Part shown: positions 25,765 through 35,076 of the stretch, piece by piece
Layout: the number at the start of each line of letters is the position of its first letter
Position numbering within the stretch: position 1 is the stretch's first letter
Source: Arthrobacter sp. MMS18-M83
GTDB lineage: Bacteria > Actinomycetota > Actinomycetes > Actinomycetales > Micrococcaceae
Assembly (NCBI RefSeq): GCF_026683955.1
Contig: NZ_CP113343.1
Coordinates: 186,001 to 250,000 of the forward strand
Reading direction: 5' to 3'
Length of the DNA: 64,000 nt
Position numbers and translations under genes: made by a program
Notes under the pieces: generated by a model
What the model was told of the DNA's origin: nothing
Database searches by the model: none
What the model saw: only the letters and a program-made list of their open reading frames with translations

Positions 25765-26124
25765 ATGGCAACCATCGAAATCACCGAACAGAGCTTCACC
25801 GAGACCCTGGAGAGCAACAGCATCGTTTTCGTTGACTTCTGGGCAGCATGGTGCGGCCCGTGCCGCATGTTCGCCCCCATCTACGGCGCTGCCTCCGAAC
25901 GGCACCCTGAAATCACCTTCGCCAAGGTCGACACCGAGGCCGAACAAGGCCTGGCCGCGGCGGCCGGGATCACCGCGATCCCGACCCTGATGGCCTTCAA
26001 GGACAAGACGCTGGTCTTCTCCCAGCCCGGAGCCCTCAACGCCACCGGTCTGGAAGAGGTCATCCAGGCCGTAAAGAACCTGGACATGAACAAACTCCGG
26101 GCTGATGAAGCCCAGCCGGCCTAA
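25765..26124 (+). CDS. thioredoxin
   Basis: A 119-aa thioredoxin with VFVDFWAAWCGPCRM (redox Cys 30 and 33), KVDTEAEQGLAAAAGITAIP (cis-Pro) and a short C-terminal extension. In the cst context it would regenerate rhodanese persulfides or reduce low-molecular-weight persulfides. The ATG at 25765 is conserved-looking but its purine-rich site GGAAGGA is about 13 bases away; an upstream in-frame start at 25705 is less likely. Confidence 0.92.
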   Translation: MATIEITEQSFTETLESNSIVFVDFWAAWCGPCRMFAPIYGAASERHPEITFAKVDTEAEQGLAAAAGITAIPTLMAFKDKTLVFSQPGALNATGLEEVIQAVKNLDMNKLRADEAQPA

Positions 26125-26161
26125 TGCATGCGCGGATTGCCAGGCGCATACCCCTTTGCGC

Positions 26162-26181
26162 TAATACCCCCAAGGGTATTA
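26162..26181. promoter_or_regulatory. fourth CstR operator, before the cstB-like gene
   Basis: TAATACCCCCAAGGGTATTA, a near-perfect palindrome with the same core as the three sites at 23.5 kb. It suggests that the dioxygenase gene has its own regulated promoter 60 bp downstream. Confidence 0.8.
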
Positions 26182-26240
26182 CGCCTGATGACATGGCACG
26201 CCGAAGAATTCCCCTCCCCCTACCCCAAGGAGAGCACCAG

Positions 26241-27653
26241 ATGCTTATCGAGCGCATTTACGACGAAGACCTCGCCCAGGCCAGCTACCTGATCGGCTGC
26301 CAGGCCAAGGGCGAAGCCATCGTTGTCGACGGCCGCCGCGACATCGCGGTGTACCAGGATCTCGCCGCAAAGAACGGCATGAAGATCGTGGCCGTCACCG
26401 AAACCCACATCCACGCCGACTACCTTTCCGGCACCCGTGAACTTGCCGCCGCCACCGGCGCCACCATCTACGTCTCCGGTGAGGGCGGCCCGGACTGGCA
26501 GTACGAATTCGACGGCGAACGCCTGTACGACGGCGACACGATCGCCCTGGGCAATATCAGCATCCAGGCCGTGCACACCCCGGGCCACACCCCCGAGCAC
26601 CTGTCCTTCCTGGTCACGGACGGCGCCTTCAGCGACCAGCCCGGCTACCTGCTCTCGGGTGACTTCGTCTTCTCCGGCGACCTGGGCCGCCCGGACCTGC
26701 TGGACGAGGCGGCCGGCGGCATCGACACCCGCTTCGCCGGGGCCAAGCAGCTCTTCGCCAGCCTGCGCGACAAGTTCCTGACCCTGCCGGACTACGTCCA
26801 GGTCCACCCGGCCCATGGCGCCGGCAGCGCCTGCGGCAAGGCCCTGGGCGCCATTCCCTCCTCCACGGTCGGGTACGAGCGGCTCTACGCCTGGTGGGGC
26901 CCGTACCTGGCCGCGAATGACGAGCAGGGCTTCATCGACGAACTCCTCGACGGCCAGCCCGACGCGCACGCCTACTTCGGGCGGATGAAGCGCGAAAACC
27001 GCGATGGTCCTGCCGTCATGGGTCAGCGTACGCCCCTCACTGAGCTGGACACCGCCGACGTCGCCAAGGACCTGGCGGCGGAGAAGGTCACGTTCATCGA
27101 CACCCGCCCCAACAACGAAGTCCATCAGGGAACGGTAGCCCGTTCCCTGAACGTCCCCGCGGGCAAGTCAGTTGCCAGCTACGGGGCCTGGGTGGTGAAC
27201 CCTGAGACGGATAAGAACCCGCTGGTGCTGCTGGCGCCGGACCAGGAGCAGGCCCAGGACATGTGGGACCACCTGGTACGTGTCGGCATCGACAACGTCG
27301 CCGGCTACCTCACCAGCATTGACGGGCTGCCCACGAGCACTCCGAAGCTGATCCAGCCCGAGGAACTCGACGGCTTCGACGCCGCCATGGTGCTGGATGT
27401 CCGCAACAAGACCGAGCACACCGCCGGCCATGTCCCCGGCTCCCACCAGCTCAGCGCCGGGCGCGTCATGTGGCACCTTGACGAACTACCCACCCAAGGC
27501 GCCATCGTGAGCTACTGCCAGTCCGGTGTCCGGAACTCCGTGGCCGCCAGCGCCCTGCGCCGCGCCGGGTACGACATCGTCGAACTCGACGGCAGCTACG
27601 CAGCCTGGACGATGCGGCAACAGACACGGCAGAACTCCACCGCAGCACTGTAG
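26241..27653 (+). CDS. cstB: CstB-like persulfide dioxygenase-sulfurtransferase
   Basis: A 470-aa three-part protein. Residues 1-~235 are a metallo-beta-lactamase fold of the ETHE1 type (VTETHIHADYLSG, AVHTPGHTPEHLSF, SGDFVFSGDLGRPDL, VHPAHGAGSACG) that oxidises persulfide to sulfite with Fe(II). A middle rhodanese-like domain (FIDTRPNNE...) lacks the active Cys, and the C-terminal rhodanese has CQSGVRN with Cys 426. CstB of Staphylococcus has the same order and makes thiosulfate. The ATG follows AAGGAG. Confidence 0.92.
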   Translation: MLIERIYDEDLAQASYLIGCQAKGEAIVVDGRRDIAVYQDLAAKNGMKIVAVTETHIHADYLSGTRELAAATGATIYVSGEGGPDWQYEFDGERLYDGDTIALGNISIQAVHTPGHTPEHLSFLVTDGAFSDQPGYLLSGDFVFSGDLGRPDLLDEAAGGIDTRFAGAKQLFASLRDKFLTLPDYVQVHPAHGAGSACGKALGAIPSSTVGYERLYAWWGPYLAANDEQGFIDELLDGQPDAHAYFGRMKRENRDGPAVMGQRTPLTELDTADVAKDLAAEKVTFIDTRPNNEVHQGTVARSLNVPAGKSVASYGAWVVNPETDKNPLVLLAPDQEQAQDMWDHLVRVGIDNVAGYLTSIDGLPTSTPKLIQPEELDGFDAAMVLDVRNKTEHTAGHVPGSHQLSAGRVMWHLDELPTQGAIVSYCQSGVRNSVAASALRRAGYDIVELDGSYAAWTMRQQTRQNSTAAL

Positions 27654-27683
27654 CCATAAACCGTCCGGGCAGGTCCCCCCTCC

Positions 27684-27706
27684 CGCCCGGGCACCCAGCC
27701 CGGGCG
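27684..27706 (+). terminator. hairpin after cstB-like gene
   Basis: CGCCCGGGC at 27684-27692 pairs with 27698-27706 around a five-base loop, 30 bp after the stop codon. No T tract. Confidence 0.5.
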
Positions 27707-27719
27707 CAAGCGGCTCAAC

Positions 27720-27931
27720 ACCGTCCTGGATGACTTCTTTGACCGCGTATCCGCCGCCGGCGTCGAGCACGATCCGGTCAGCACCTGGCCGCGGGACCTT
27801 CGGCACCAGATTGAAGCGAGCTGGGAAACGATCCCTGACCCAAGCAACTACCCCGGACGTCCTACTGGCAGGCCACGGTTCATGAATTGCGTGCCGAAGA
27901 GGTGACGGAGGCGGTGCGCTTCGTGGCCTGA
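27720..27931 (+). pseudogene. C-terminal remnant of an unidentified protein
   Basis: LDDFFDRVSAAGVEHDPVST and WPRDLRHQIEASWETIPDPS read in one frame; after a shift near 27865, YWQATVHELRAEEVTEAVRF continues in another frame to a TGA at 27929-27931. The two parts read as one protein. I do not recognise the family with certainty; the 5' part is absent. Confidence 0.45.
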
Positions 27932-28121
27932 CCGAGCGACGCGCGCCTGCACGTTGCCGGACGTGTTTCACCGGGCGCCATCGCACACGAGGACTCCTCC
28001 GGTTCAAACGGGACGGTGTACAGCTGTGTCGTACCCTGACCGATACAGGCTTCGGGTTGTCCTGATGCTTCATTGTCGCTGGGCGGGCCCTCCGCGCAAC
28101 CAGGGCGCTGCGCTCCGCTCG

Positions 28122-28181
28122 CAATCCAAAAGTTCGCCCGGCGCTCCTCCGTCGCCTGCCTCCCCGCGAACTTTTGGATTG
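28122..28181. repeat. 16-bp perfect inverted repeat
   Basis: CAATCCAAAAGTTCGC at 28122-28137 is repeated inverted at 28166-28181 around a 28-base spacer. AT-rich outer arms in a GC-rich gap make it stand out. It could be a bidirectional terminator or the ends of a lost insertion sequence. Confidence 0.6.
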
Positions 28182-28437
28182 TTCCCGGTACCCCAAGTTG
28201 CACTCCGGCCCCTCAACCCAGCGAAGGCTCCGCTAACAGAACGACGCCGAAACATACCGACACGCCGGGACCCGGCGCGGCCGCCAAAGCCCCAACCAAC
28301 CCAATGCCACCAATTCAGCAGGGAGTCATGTAGAACGGCCCCCCACGCCACCATGAAGAAGCAAGACCGCAAACCACTCCCCAACCAAGAAGCGAGGCTG
28401 AAGACCAACAGAAATGCCCCCGAAGGGGCCTACAAAA

Positions 28438-28630
28438 AAGCTGATTTGTGCACAGTCAGAGGGCCAAAGGCCCCCTGACCTGCGACAACATTGTGCCCGA
28501 GGTGGGACTCGAACCGCATTCCAGGCCTTGCAAACAGTGGGAAGTCCAGAAAATATACCGAATCCGAGCCAGTCCGGCACCGGTAAGGCCCAGTCCGAAG
28601 CCAAAAGTGTGACAGTATTGTCAACACCCC
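28438..28630 (-). repeat. ~190-bp dispersed repeat, copy 1 (tRNA-3'-like core)
   Basis: Orientation is given by the strand on which the core reads as a tRNA 3' half. The core at 28492-28517 reads GGTTCGAGTCCCACCTCGGG on the minus strand, like a T-arm plus acceptor strand. Copy 1 is the most diverged: the terminal palindrome is degraded (GTGACAGTATTGTCAACAC), one internal direct repeat is damaged and the hairpin near 28454 is imperfect. It marks the left edge of the accessory region. Confidence 0.85.
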
Positions 28631-28831
28631 CTACCTGCTCCCTCTGGCTCCCGCCAACGTCGCGAATAACAAGGCCGCCTCTTGGTATGGTGAGGGCCGC
28701 ATGCTGATGGTAGCTACGGCGGGCCGGTCAACGGACGCCGGCGGCAAGCCAAGGACAGCTCAGCTGCCCTTCGGAATCAACAACTGCCGCGGACAATTCC
28801 AGCCAGGATCTCCAGACGCTCGGCCACAATG

Positions 28832-29596
28832 TCACACCGGCAACTGCGCTGAATTCTGCGGATCCAGTTGCAAAGTCCTCCACTCCAGCCACATGAGAAC
28901 GCGGAGATGCAAGCCGTCCGAGGAGGGATTTACAGCAGCAACCACGGCATCAAACAATCCGGATTGATTTAGTAACTTAACATAGTCCAAAACGGGCGCT
29001 GGCACGTAGCCGATTCGTTCGCCCGTCTCAGTTTGGATCGCCTGAGCCCTTGGATCCGCAACGTTGTCTGGCTCTGCAACAACTCGAAGGCCCGCCCCCT
29101 CCTTGAGTCGCCCGGAGTCGACCAGCTCCTGAGCTGCCGCGCTTTGATACTTGAGTCCGTGAACAGGCACTAAGAAGCGCAATGAGTCTTCAGCCAGGTC
29201 AACCTCCGGCTCGGCAAACATCTCATACGTATCGGCAACTCGTTTTCCAAATGACCGAGCCAAAATCTCAAAGGGGGCGGCGTCAGCAGGGAGTCCGAGC
29301 TTCTGCAACCACTCAACTCGATCGGGCCGCCGATGGCTCATGATTCGCCCCGAAAAGAATGGAAAGAGAACGGTTGACTCATAGGTGCGCGAGACGTCAC
29401 GGAAACCAGGAATTGGTCGGAAGTTGGGGTTGTTCTCAACGCCTGGGAAGTAGCGAAAAGTGTATGTCCCATGGTGTTCCATGGCCCGTCCCAGCAACAC
29501 GTAGGCTCGCGTCTCAGGATTCTGCCAAGAAACGAGGAGTGAGTTGGTCCTCGGGAGGGTTTCTGGCGTCGAGGGCCGATTCAGCAGCCGAGACAT
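28832..29596 (-). CDS. HIRAN-type protein partnered with HipA-like kinase
   Basis: A 254-aa protein. The N-terminal half (SLLVSWQNPETRAYVLLGRA, TYTFRYFPGVENNP, FPFFSGRIM) resembles the N-terminal part of HipA-associated proteins; the C-terminal half (VVAEPDNVADPRAQAIQTET then GERIGYVPAPVLDYV) matches a HIRAN domain, which binds DNA 3' ends in other proteins. Its ATG overlaps the kinase gene's end by 16 bp, so the two are translated together. GGAAAGG precedes the ATG. Function is probably as regulator or antitoxin of the kinase, or in DNA recognition. Confidence 0.7.
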   Translation of the reverse strand: MSRLLNRPSTPETLPRTNSLLVSWQNPETRAYVLLGRAMEHHGTYTFRYFPGVENNPNFRPIPGFRDVSRTYESTVLFPFFSGRIMSHRRPDRVEWLQKLGLPADAAPFEILARSFGKRVADTYEMFAEPEVDLAEDSLRFLVPVHGLKYQSAAAQELVDSGRLKEGAGLRVVAEPDNVADPRAQAIQTETGERIGYVPAPVLDYVKLLNQSGLFDAVVAAVNPSSDGLHLRVLMWLEWRTLQLDPQNSAQLPV

Positions 29597-30483
29597 GAAA
29601 CCAACCTTTCCTTGTTAATGCTGACAATCTTTGCAGCCAGCCTAGTGGCCTCCGCTGACATTTTACTTTGTTCAATGATCCGATTCGCTACCCCAACCTC
29701 GAATTGAAGCACAGACTCCCGCCAGTACCGCTGCGCGTCCGGGCCGCACCCTTCCAGGAAGTGCGCTGCGAAATCAACCAGCGAAGTCTTCGTATGTCCC
29801 TCGAACCGATACGCTGTGGCTTTCATCGCAAACTGCTTCAGAAGCGCCTCCGACGAGAGCACCCTCGCCAAACGGGGCCCTCTCGTGGTGACGCCAAGAG
29901 ATGTTGCGTGATCATAGGACGGCGCCAAGTGCATCGTTCCTTTGGGAGTGATTTCGATCGCCCAATTTTCGCTGTGTCGATCGGTGTTCCCAATGAGGGC
30001 GTCAAAAATCAGGTATCCAGCGAACCAGTCAACAGCCCTCAGTCCTTCAACTGGGGCCGCGATGGGCGGCTCCAACTGCTCTAAGATCGTTCTGATCCAG
30101 TGCTCACTGTGTCCCGTCGAGCCCTTGGCACGCGGGTCGAAGTTCTCTACGAACTCGGACAGATACAGTGATGCGTGTTCGAGCTCGTTGTCCTCGTTGC
30201 TGACTATGTTCCGAGAGAGACACCCTCGAGAGCCTTTGAGGTATCCGAGTCGCACGTCGGCTGAAGGGATGCCGAACTGCTGTGCGAGGATGCTAGCCAC
30301 CAGCTCTGAGCGATCCTCATGCTCGCTGCGGTTCTCTCGGTTCGGCTTATAGATCCAACGGCGGTCCGGCGACTCCGGGTCTCTGAACCAGGTCTTCTCG
30401 TTTTCGCCCGATGGTTCATCCCGATCCAACAGCCAGCCCGTTAGGTCCACGGCTTCGAACCGGGGGTCTGATGAGCCCGACAA
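29581..30483 (-). CDS. HipA-like serine/threonine kinase (CtkA type)
   Basis: A 300-aa kinase-fold protein with RRWIYKPNRENRSEHEDRSE (ATP-site Lys), SRNIVSNEDNEL, GYLIFDALIGNTDRHSENWA (catalytic N-x-D-R-H-x-x-N) and HLAPSYDHATSLG (metal Asp). It lacks the N-terminal HipA domain, as in stand-alone HipA-C/CtkA kinases. A TTG at 30483 is chosen because AAAGGAG lies four bases before it; the open frame extends 22 codons upstream to 30549 without such a site. Such kinases phosphorylate tRNA synthetases or other hosts targets; here the target is unknown. Confidence 0.85.
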   Translation of the reverse strand: MSGSSDPRFEAVDLTGWLLDRDEPSGENEKTWFRDPESPDRRWIYKPNRENRSEHEDRSELVASILAQQFGIPSADVRLGYLKGSRGCLSRNIVSNEDNELEHASLYLSEFVENFDPRAKGSTGHSEHWIRTILEQLEPPIAAPVEGLRAVDWFAGYLIFDALIGNTDRHSENWAIEITPKGTMHLAPSYDHATSLGVTTRGPRLARVLSSEALLKQFAMKATAYRFEGHTKTSLVDFAAHFLEGCGPDAQRYWRESVLQFEVGVANRIIEQSKMSAEATRLAAKIVSINKERLVSCLGC

Positions 30484-30727
30484 GCTTCTCCTTTTCGACG
30501 TTGAGTAGCCCGAGCTGTGTGGGCTACAGGACCAGCAGTAGCAGTCCAAGAACAGACGGATGACACCGCTACCATCCGATATTCTTCGCCCTCACGTCCG
30601 AAGATGCTACGTGCAAGCCTGCCATAGCCCTCCTCAAGCGAGGCTTATCCGTGGTTTGGGGGGTCCAAGTAGCGTAGTTACTGGGGTGGGGAAGCTCGAT
30701 GTTTCTTCCCGGGAGTGAGCGGACCGG

Positions 30728-33259
30728 TCACAGGTACTTCGACAGAACCCGCGCGAACCTATCTCCCATAGTCACGAGCCATTCGACGAGTTCCTGCGAC
30801 TGAGTCTCGTCCAGGAAGTCGCCGGGACGGCTGATGATGAGTTTTGATGCCTTTCGTTCGGGCTTGTCGTCCCACTCGAGGACGAAGCCGAGGCCGGCTT
30901 CGATGGCCTCGCGCTGGGCCAGTAACTTCGAGTAGAGCTCCTTGTCGTTGCTGATCCAGAAAAGCGTTGTGGCGAGCTTTTTTTGGGAGTTGACCTGGAG
31001 CGAGATCTGCCCACGGGAATCTCCGATGCTGACGTCGTACCAATTTTGCGGAAAGGGCTTGCGCCAAGTGTCGATGTTTGGCGCATTCAATAGGCCGTAG
31101 TCCCGTACCCGCTCGAAGAATTCGAGCTGGGCATCCTTCACGGACACCTCCCTTCCGGCCCTGGCCTGAGGCTTGTTCTTCTTGCGGCGTGCAGCGACTG
31201 CGTCCCCGTCGACGTCAAGTCCGGCAGCTTCCGCGAGTTCTTCTGCTCCGATGAACTGCCCGGGATCCGCGTGGCCTTGTGCATCGAACCGGAGCCCCTC
31301 TTCCGTGAGCACTACGCGCGGGTCATCGACTCGGCCGGGCTCGGTCCAACGGAAACCAGGCGAGATCGTCCCGCCACTCTGCAAAACTCGCCAAGCGTTG
31401 GCCATCGGGAAGTTCGCGATTATCGCAGCCAACGGCTGGGCCCAGGTGCCGGCCACGATCGCGACGTCACCATACGAGGTCCAGCGTCCTGCCGGGATTT
31501 CGGCGACGATCGAAGCAACTTGGCTGCGCAGCGCTGACGGCTCGTCGCCCACGGCGATGATGCTCTCGTCCGGGCCTGGCCACAGCTCAATAATCTTCTC
31601 TGCCAATTCAGCGCTTCGTGCGCTGATCTCGTCGACGCCCCACGTTACGTGCGCGGCGATCGCCTGGTTCATCGAGACACCGCTCTTGGCCAGCATCTCG
31701 CGCTTTTCGTCGAACGGCTTGTTGCTGAGCTCGCTGTTGTACCCACTCAGGGTGAGGTTGCCGAGCGTATGCACGACCCGTTCGTGTTCGTAATCGATGT
31801 CCGTGCCGGTGCTGAAACCGGCCGCGAACGTATCGCGCACGGAATCAGTCATTGTCTGGGGTAAGACATGTTCTATCGTCAGATGCCTGGGGTCGAGCTC
31901 GACGATCTCCTTCGGCCGGCACGCCTCTTCGAGCCACTGCAGGATGAGCTTTTTCTGCGGCCCGCGCCCCTGCCAGTAGAACGCGATCGTCGTGACGGCC
32001 TCCCGAACCTGGGGGTCGGTCGCGAAGTACTTGCGGCCGCGGGACAAGTATTCGCGCAGCGCGACATCGATATGGTCCGCATCACTGATCGCACCCACAG
32101 CCTGGAGCAGCGTCCGGTTCAGGTTTGCGGTGGCGCGCCCGATCACGATCCGACGCACGAAGTACGACTCCAGATACGTCAGCGCGCGCACAACTTCATG
32201 CTCAGCAGCAGTTCCGGCAGCGCGCCGGGCGAGGATCTGCATCACCAATGGATATGCTGTCGTCGAGCCCCAGGCCCGGATCCTGGTGAGGCGACGACGG
32301 ATCTCAGGGTGCTTCTCCCCCGCAGGCTTAAGAATCGTCGCGAGCACATCACCCAGATTGGCGATACGGATCACCTCTGCCTCGACCTCGTCGATGGTCT
32401 TGAGACTCTCGAGCCGATGTTGCTGTCCGACGTAGGTGTCCGACTGCTTCGCCCGTTCGTCGCGCTGAGCGAGATCGAGCCAGAACAACAGCTCGAGATT
32501 CTCGGGCTCAAGATTCTTCTCCAGTGGAAGCCAAATATTCTCGTAGACCATCTCTGCCCGGTCTCCGAGCCGCATGAACAAATAGTTCTTGAGCAGGTCA
32601 CTTTGCGTCAGCCGGAGGCCGGTGTTGTTCAGCGACTCAAAGATACGGTGTGCGTTGTCGGACGGCTCCGCCGTGACGACGACGAGCGCGAGACCGCGCA
32701 CGACGGCGGCTTCGAGGAGCTCCAGGTCGTAGGGATCGTCCGGGTCGTCCGCCGCGGCGATCTTCGAGCGGAAGAACCGGTAGGCGTCACCAACGGCATC
32801 CTCCCCGCCAGCCTGCGGCGCACGATTGAGAACCGCCATGTAAGCGGGCCGATCGGTCTGGGTCGGCATCACCTTGAGCGGCTTGCCGTTGTCGAAGACA
32901 TTTATCAGGTACTGCGCGTCAATGCCGCTTGCGCGATCGGCATGCCCGGTCTCGATCAGGTGGTCGCGGAGCGCAGCCAGAAGGAGTGTGAGCGTGGTGA
33001 GGCGCTGCTGGCCGTCGACGACAAGGAATTTGTTGACGCCGATGGCGCCGAAGTCAGGACTGCTCGCCAGTACCAGAGAGCCGATGAAGTGCGAGGCTTT
33101 CGGGTCCTCGCCAAGAGTGCGCCCCAACTCGACGACATCCGACCACAATTGGTCGAGTTGCTTCTTGCCCCACGAGTAGACGCGCTGGTAAAGCGGAACC
33201 TGGTACTGCTTCTTGCCTTCCAGGACGCCCGCGAGCGTTCCGTTCTCCGCTCGAACCAC
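30728..33259 (-). CDS. GmrSD-type (DUF262/DUF1524) restriction protein fused to alkyltransferase-like and DUF4268 domains
   Basis: An 843-aa fusion. Residues 1-~380 are a DUF262/GmrS NTPase-nuclease domain with LVVDGQQRLTTL (DGQQR at 82-86). Around 455-540 is a DUF1524/HNH domain with TIEHVLPQ and HTLGNLTLSGYNSEL. Residues ~585-640 resemble alkyltransferase-like proteins (IPAGRWTSYGDVAIVAG, NAWRVLQSGGTIS) without the methyl-accepting Cys, so they would recognise rather than repair alkylated bases. From ~710 the DUF4268 domain follows. GmrSD enzymes cut modified phage DNA; the alkyltransferase-like insert could widen the range of base modifications sensed. GTG start after GGGAGG. Confidence 0.88.
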   Translation of the reverse strand: MVRAENGTLAGVLEGKKQYQVPLYQRVYSWGKKQLDQLWSDVVELGRTLGEDPKASHFIGSLVLASSPDFGAIGVNKFLVVDGQQRLTTLTLLLAALRDHLIETGHADRASGIDAQYLINVFDNGKPLKVMPTQTDRPAYMAVLNRAPQAGGEDAVGDAYRFFRSKIAAADDPDDPYDLELLEAAVVRGLALVVVTAEPSDNAHRIFESLNNTGLRLTQSDLLKNYLFMRLGDRAEMVYENIWLPLEKNLEPENLELLFWLDLAQRDERAKQSDTYVGQQHRLESLKTIDEVEAEVIRIANLGDVLATILKPAGEKHPEIRRRLTRIRAWGSTTAYPLVMQILARRAAGTAAEHEVVRALTYLESYFVRRIVIGRATANLNRTLLQAVGAISDADHIDVALREYLSRGRKYFATDPQVREAVTTIAFYWQGRGPQKKLILQWLEEACRPKEIVELDPRHLTIEHVLPQTMTDSVRDTFAAGFSTGTDIDYEHERVVHTLGNLTLSGYNSELSNKPFDEKREMLAKSGVSMNQAIAAHVTWGVDEISARSAELAEKIIELWPGPDESIIAVGDEPSALRSQVASIVAEIPAGRWTSYGDVAIVAGTWAQPLAAIIANFPMANAWRVLQSGGTISPGFRWTEPGRVDDPRVVLTEEGLRFDAQGHADPGQFIGAEELAEAAGLDVDGDAVAARRKKNKPQARAGREVSVKDAQLEFFERVRDYGLLNAPNIDTWRKPFPQNWYDVSIGDSRGQISLQVNSQKKLATTLFWISNDKELYSKLLAQREAIEAGLGFVLEWDDKPERKASKLIISRPGDFLDETQSQELVEWLVTMGDRFARVLSKYL

Positions 33260-33473
33260 ACATGCCTCCCTAGGGTTTTGATAATGGAACGAGACTACAT
33301 GGAGAAGTTTTCGTGGGCCCCGACGTCGGCCCCCGGGCCAGCGTGCCTAAGCCCGCGCATGCAATCGAGCAACAGCCACCCGTGGCAGCGTCAAGACCTG
33401 CGACCCGGAGCATCTCGTGTAAAACTCGAAGGGACCGCCGAACTGCGGCCGACGACGACCCCCGGGGGATCCC

Positions 33474-34124
33474 ATGACCGACACCGCTGCACAAGTCTTT
33501 GACCGAGACTTGAAGGGTCTTCTGGACGGAATAGACTCCCGGTTGCCGAAGCCGTTCCCGGAATGGCCAGGCGGGTACCCGGACCAGGTCGAAGCGGCGC
33601 TTATCGACGCCGTCCTGTCCATCCGGGCGCGATATGGCAAAGCCGACACAGGCGTCCGTGCCGCCGTGAGCCGCTACAAGGACGCCGTAGGCGATCAAGC
33701 CCCGAATTCCCTGCCACGTCTCGCCGATTTTGACGCGGTAAAGCTTGCCAAAGTCCTTCACAACCACCAGATGACGGGCAACGAAACAAAAGCTGCCGCG
33801 ATCGTGCAGGCCGCCCGCGCCCTCTCCGGCATCGGCGTCGAAACAGCCGCCGACACCGATCCCCAGGATCCCGGCCACAGAGCCGCCTACGTGAACGTGC
33901 CGGGACTCGGCCCGGTGACCTGGTACTACTTCACCATGCTGATCGGCGCCCATGACATAAAGCCTGACACCTGGGTAAAACGCTTCGTAAAGCTCGCCCT
34001 CGAAGCCCCCGAGCTGGACGCTGACGAATACGTGCGCCGGCTGGTAAACGCCGCCGCTGCGGAGCTGGACGTCGATCCGCGAGTCCTGGACCACGCCATC
34101 TGGCTGTACATGCGCAGTCGCTAG
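33474..34124 (+). CDS. helix-hairpin-helix protein, DNA-glycosylase-like
   Basis: A 216-aa protein of unknown role. Near residues 120-175 VNVPGLGPVTWYYFTMLIG with KPDTWVKRFV copies the HhH hairpin plus the conserved Asp region of HhH-GPD glycosylases, but I see no catalytic Lys or iron-sulfur Cys. This suggests DNA binding or a divergent glycosylase. The ATG follows GGGGGAT. It faces the GmrSD fusion across 215 bp and may belong to the same defence set. Confidence 0.65.
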   Translation: MTDTAAQVFDRDLKGLLDGIDSRLPKPFPEWPGGYPDQVEAALIDAVLSIRARYGKADTGVRAAVSRYKDAVGDQAPNSLPRLADFDAVKLAKVLHNHQMTGNETKAAAIVQAARALSGIGVETAADTDPQDPGHRAAYVNVPGLGPVTWYYFTMLIGAHDIKPDTWVKRFVKLALEAPELDADEYVRRLVNAAAAELDVDPRVLDHAIWLYMRSR

Positions 34125-34194
34125 GCCTAGCCCGGCTCGATCAGATAACCCACTGTTTGCCAGTGGGTCAAAGGACCGTTCGGCGGGAATGGAA

Positions 34195-34827
34195 CTATTG
34201 GGTCCACCACGGTGAGTCGTCATCCCGCCGCTGATCCGCGGCCGCAGCCGTAACCCGTGACGCCAGGTCGGCCCACTGGGTCGGTCCACCGGAGAGTTCG
34301 CGAACTTTGGCGATTCCCAGGCTTTTCAGCCCGGTCGCGGATAAAACGCTGCGGGGTACGACGTGGAACTCCCATTGGAGAACGTCCAGCTGGTCATACT
34401 TGGCGTGGTCGGTCTCAGTGTGTGCGCAGAAAACGTAGACCATCGCGTTGAAGCGTCTTCATGCAGGATCCATGCCGTCTCCCGGCGCGCGGGGGTGGTA
34501 GCGCGTTCCTTGCAAACCTGAGAACGACAGGGCGCTGATTTTCTTCTGCTCCCAGGACTGCAGATAGGCCGATGACTTGATTTCGATGGTGATGTCACCG
34601 AAGAGTAAATCGTAGGAGTCCCACTCGACCCGCTTCAGATCTTTGATCCCGAGGGCTTTGCCGACGAGGAACTCGGCAAGATATCCGCGCGCGTTGTTCA
34701 TCCGCAGATCACCGAGAGCGAACTGCCAAAAGTCCCGGACAGTCGTTCCTGGCATCCCGGTAAACTGCTCATCACCCGAAAGACTAAGCGACGCAGGCGG
34801 AACCAGCCACTGAATCTCGTCTGTCAT
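34195..34827 (-). pseudogene. PD-(D/E)XK-type nuclease, frame-disrupted
   Basis: From an ATG at 34827 the product reads TDEIQWLVPPASLSLSGDEQ, then NNARGYLAEFLVGKALG and YDLLFGDITIEIKSSAYLQS, where D-(x)n-E-I-K fits a PD-(D/E)XK active site. After LQGTRYHPRA the frame hits a TGA at 34459-34461; coding resumes in the same frame as NAMVYVFCAHTETDH. The natural bridge RRETAWILHEDA lies in another frame, so two compensating length changes (one extra base in a G5 run at 34491-34495, one missing base near 34451) explain the break better than the stop codon alone. Function probably restriction-like. Confidence 0.65.
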
Positions 34828-35076
34828 GCACGGAGCATACAGTTTGAACTGTCCCAGCGGGAGGACTGACTGTCCAGGAATCCGGCCTCTCAGCCGGACG
34901 CCCGACGGCACAACACCGTCCCCCCTTCGCGGCGTCGGCACACTCTTCCCGTCAGACTCCGGCCTATTGGTCCATCGACGTGGATAGCAGCAGGACTGAT
35001 CTCCGCTCCGCAGTAACACACACGCCGGGTGGTGGTGACCTCCCCCTGACGATCCCATGCTTGATTCTCCTCTTCG

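Noticed and set aside
26220..27125. 301-codon minus-strand frame opposite cstB
   Set aside because: Val/Gly/Ala-rich complement of the dioxygenase; no motif.
31868..33502. 544-codon plus-strand frame opposite the GmrSD fusion
   Set aside because: Antisense shadow of DUF262/DUF1524 coding sequence.
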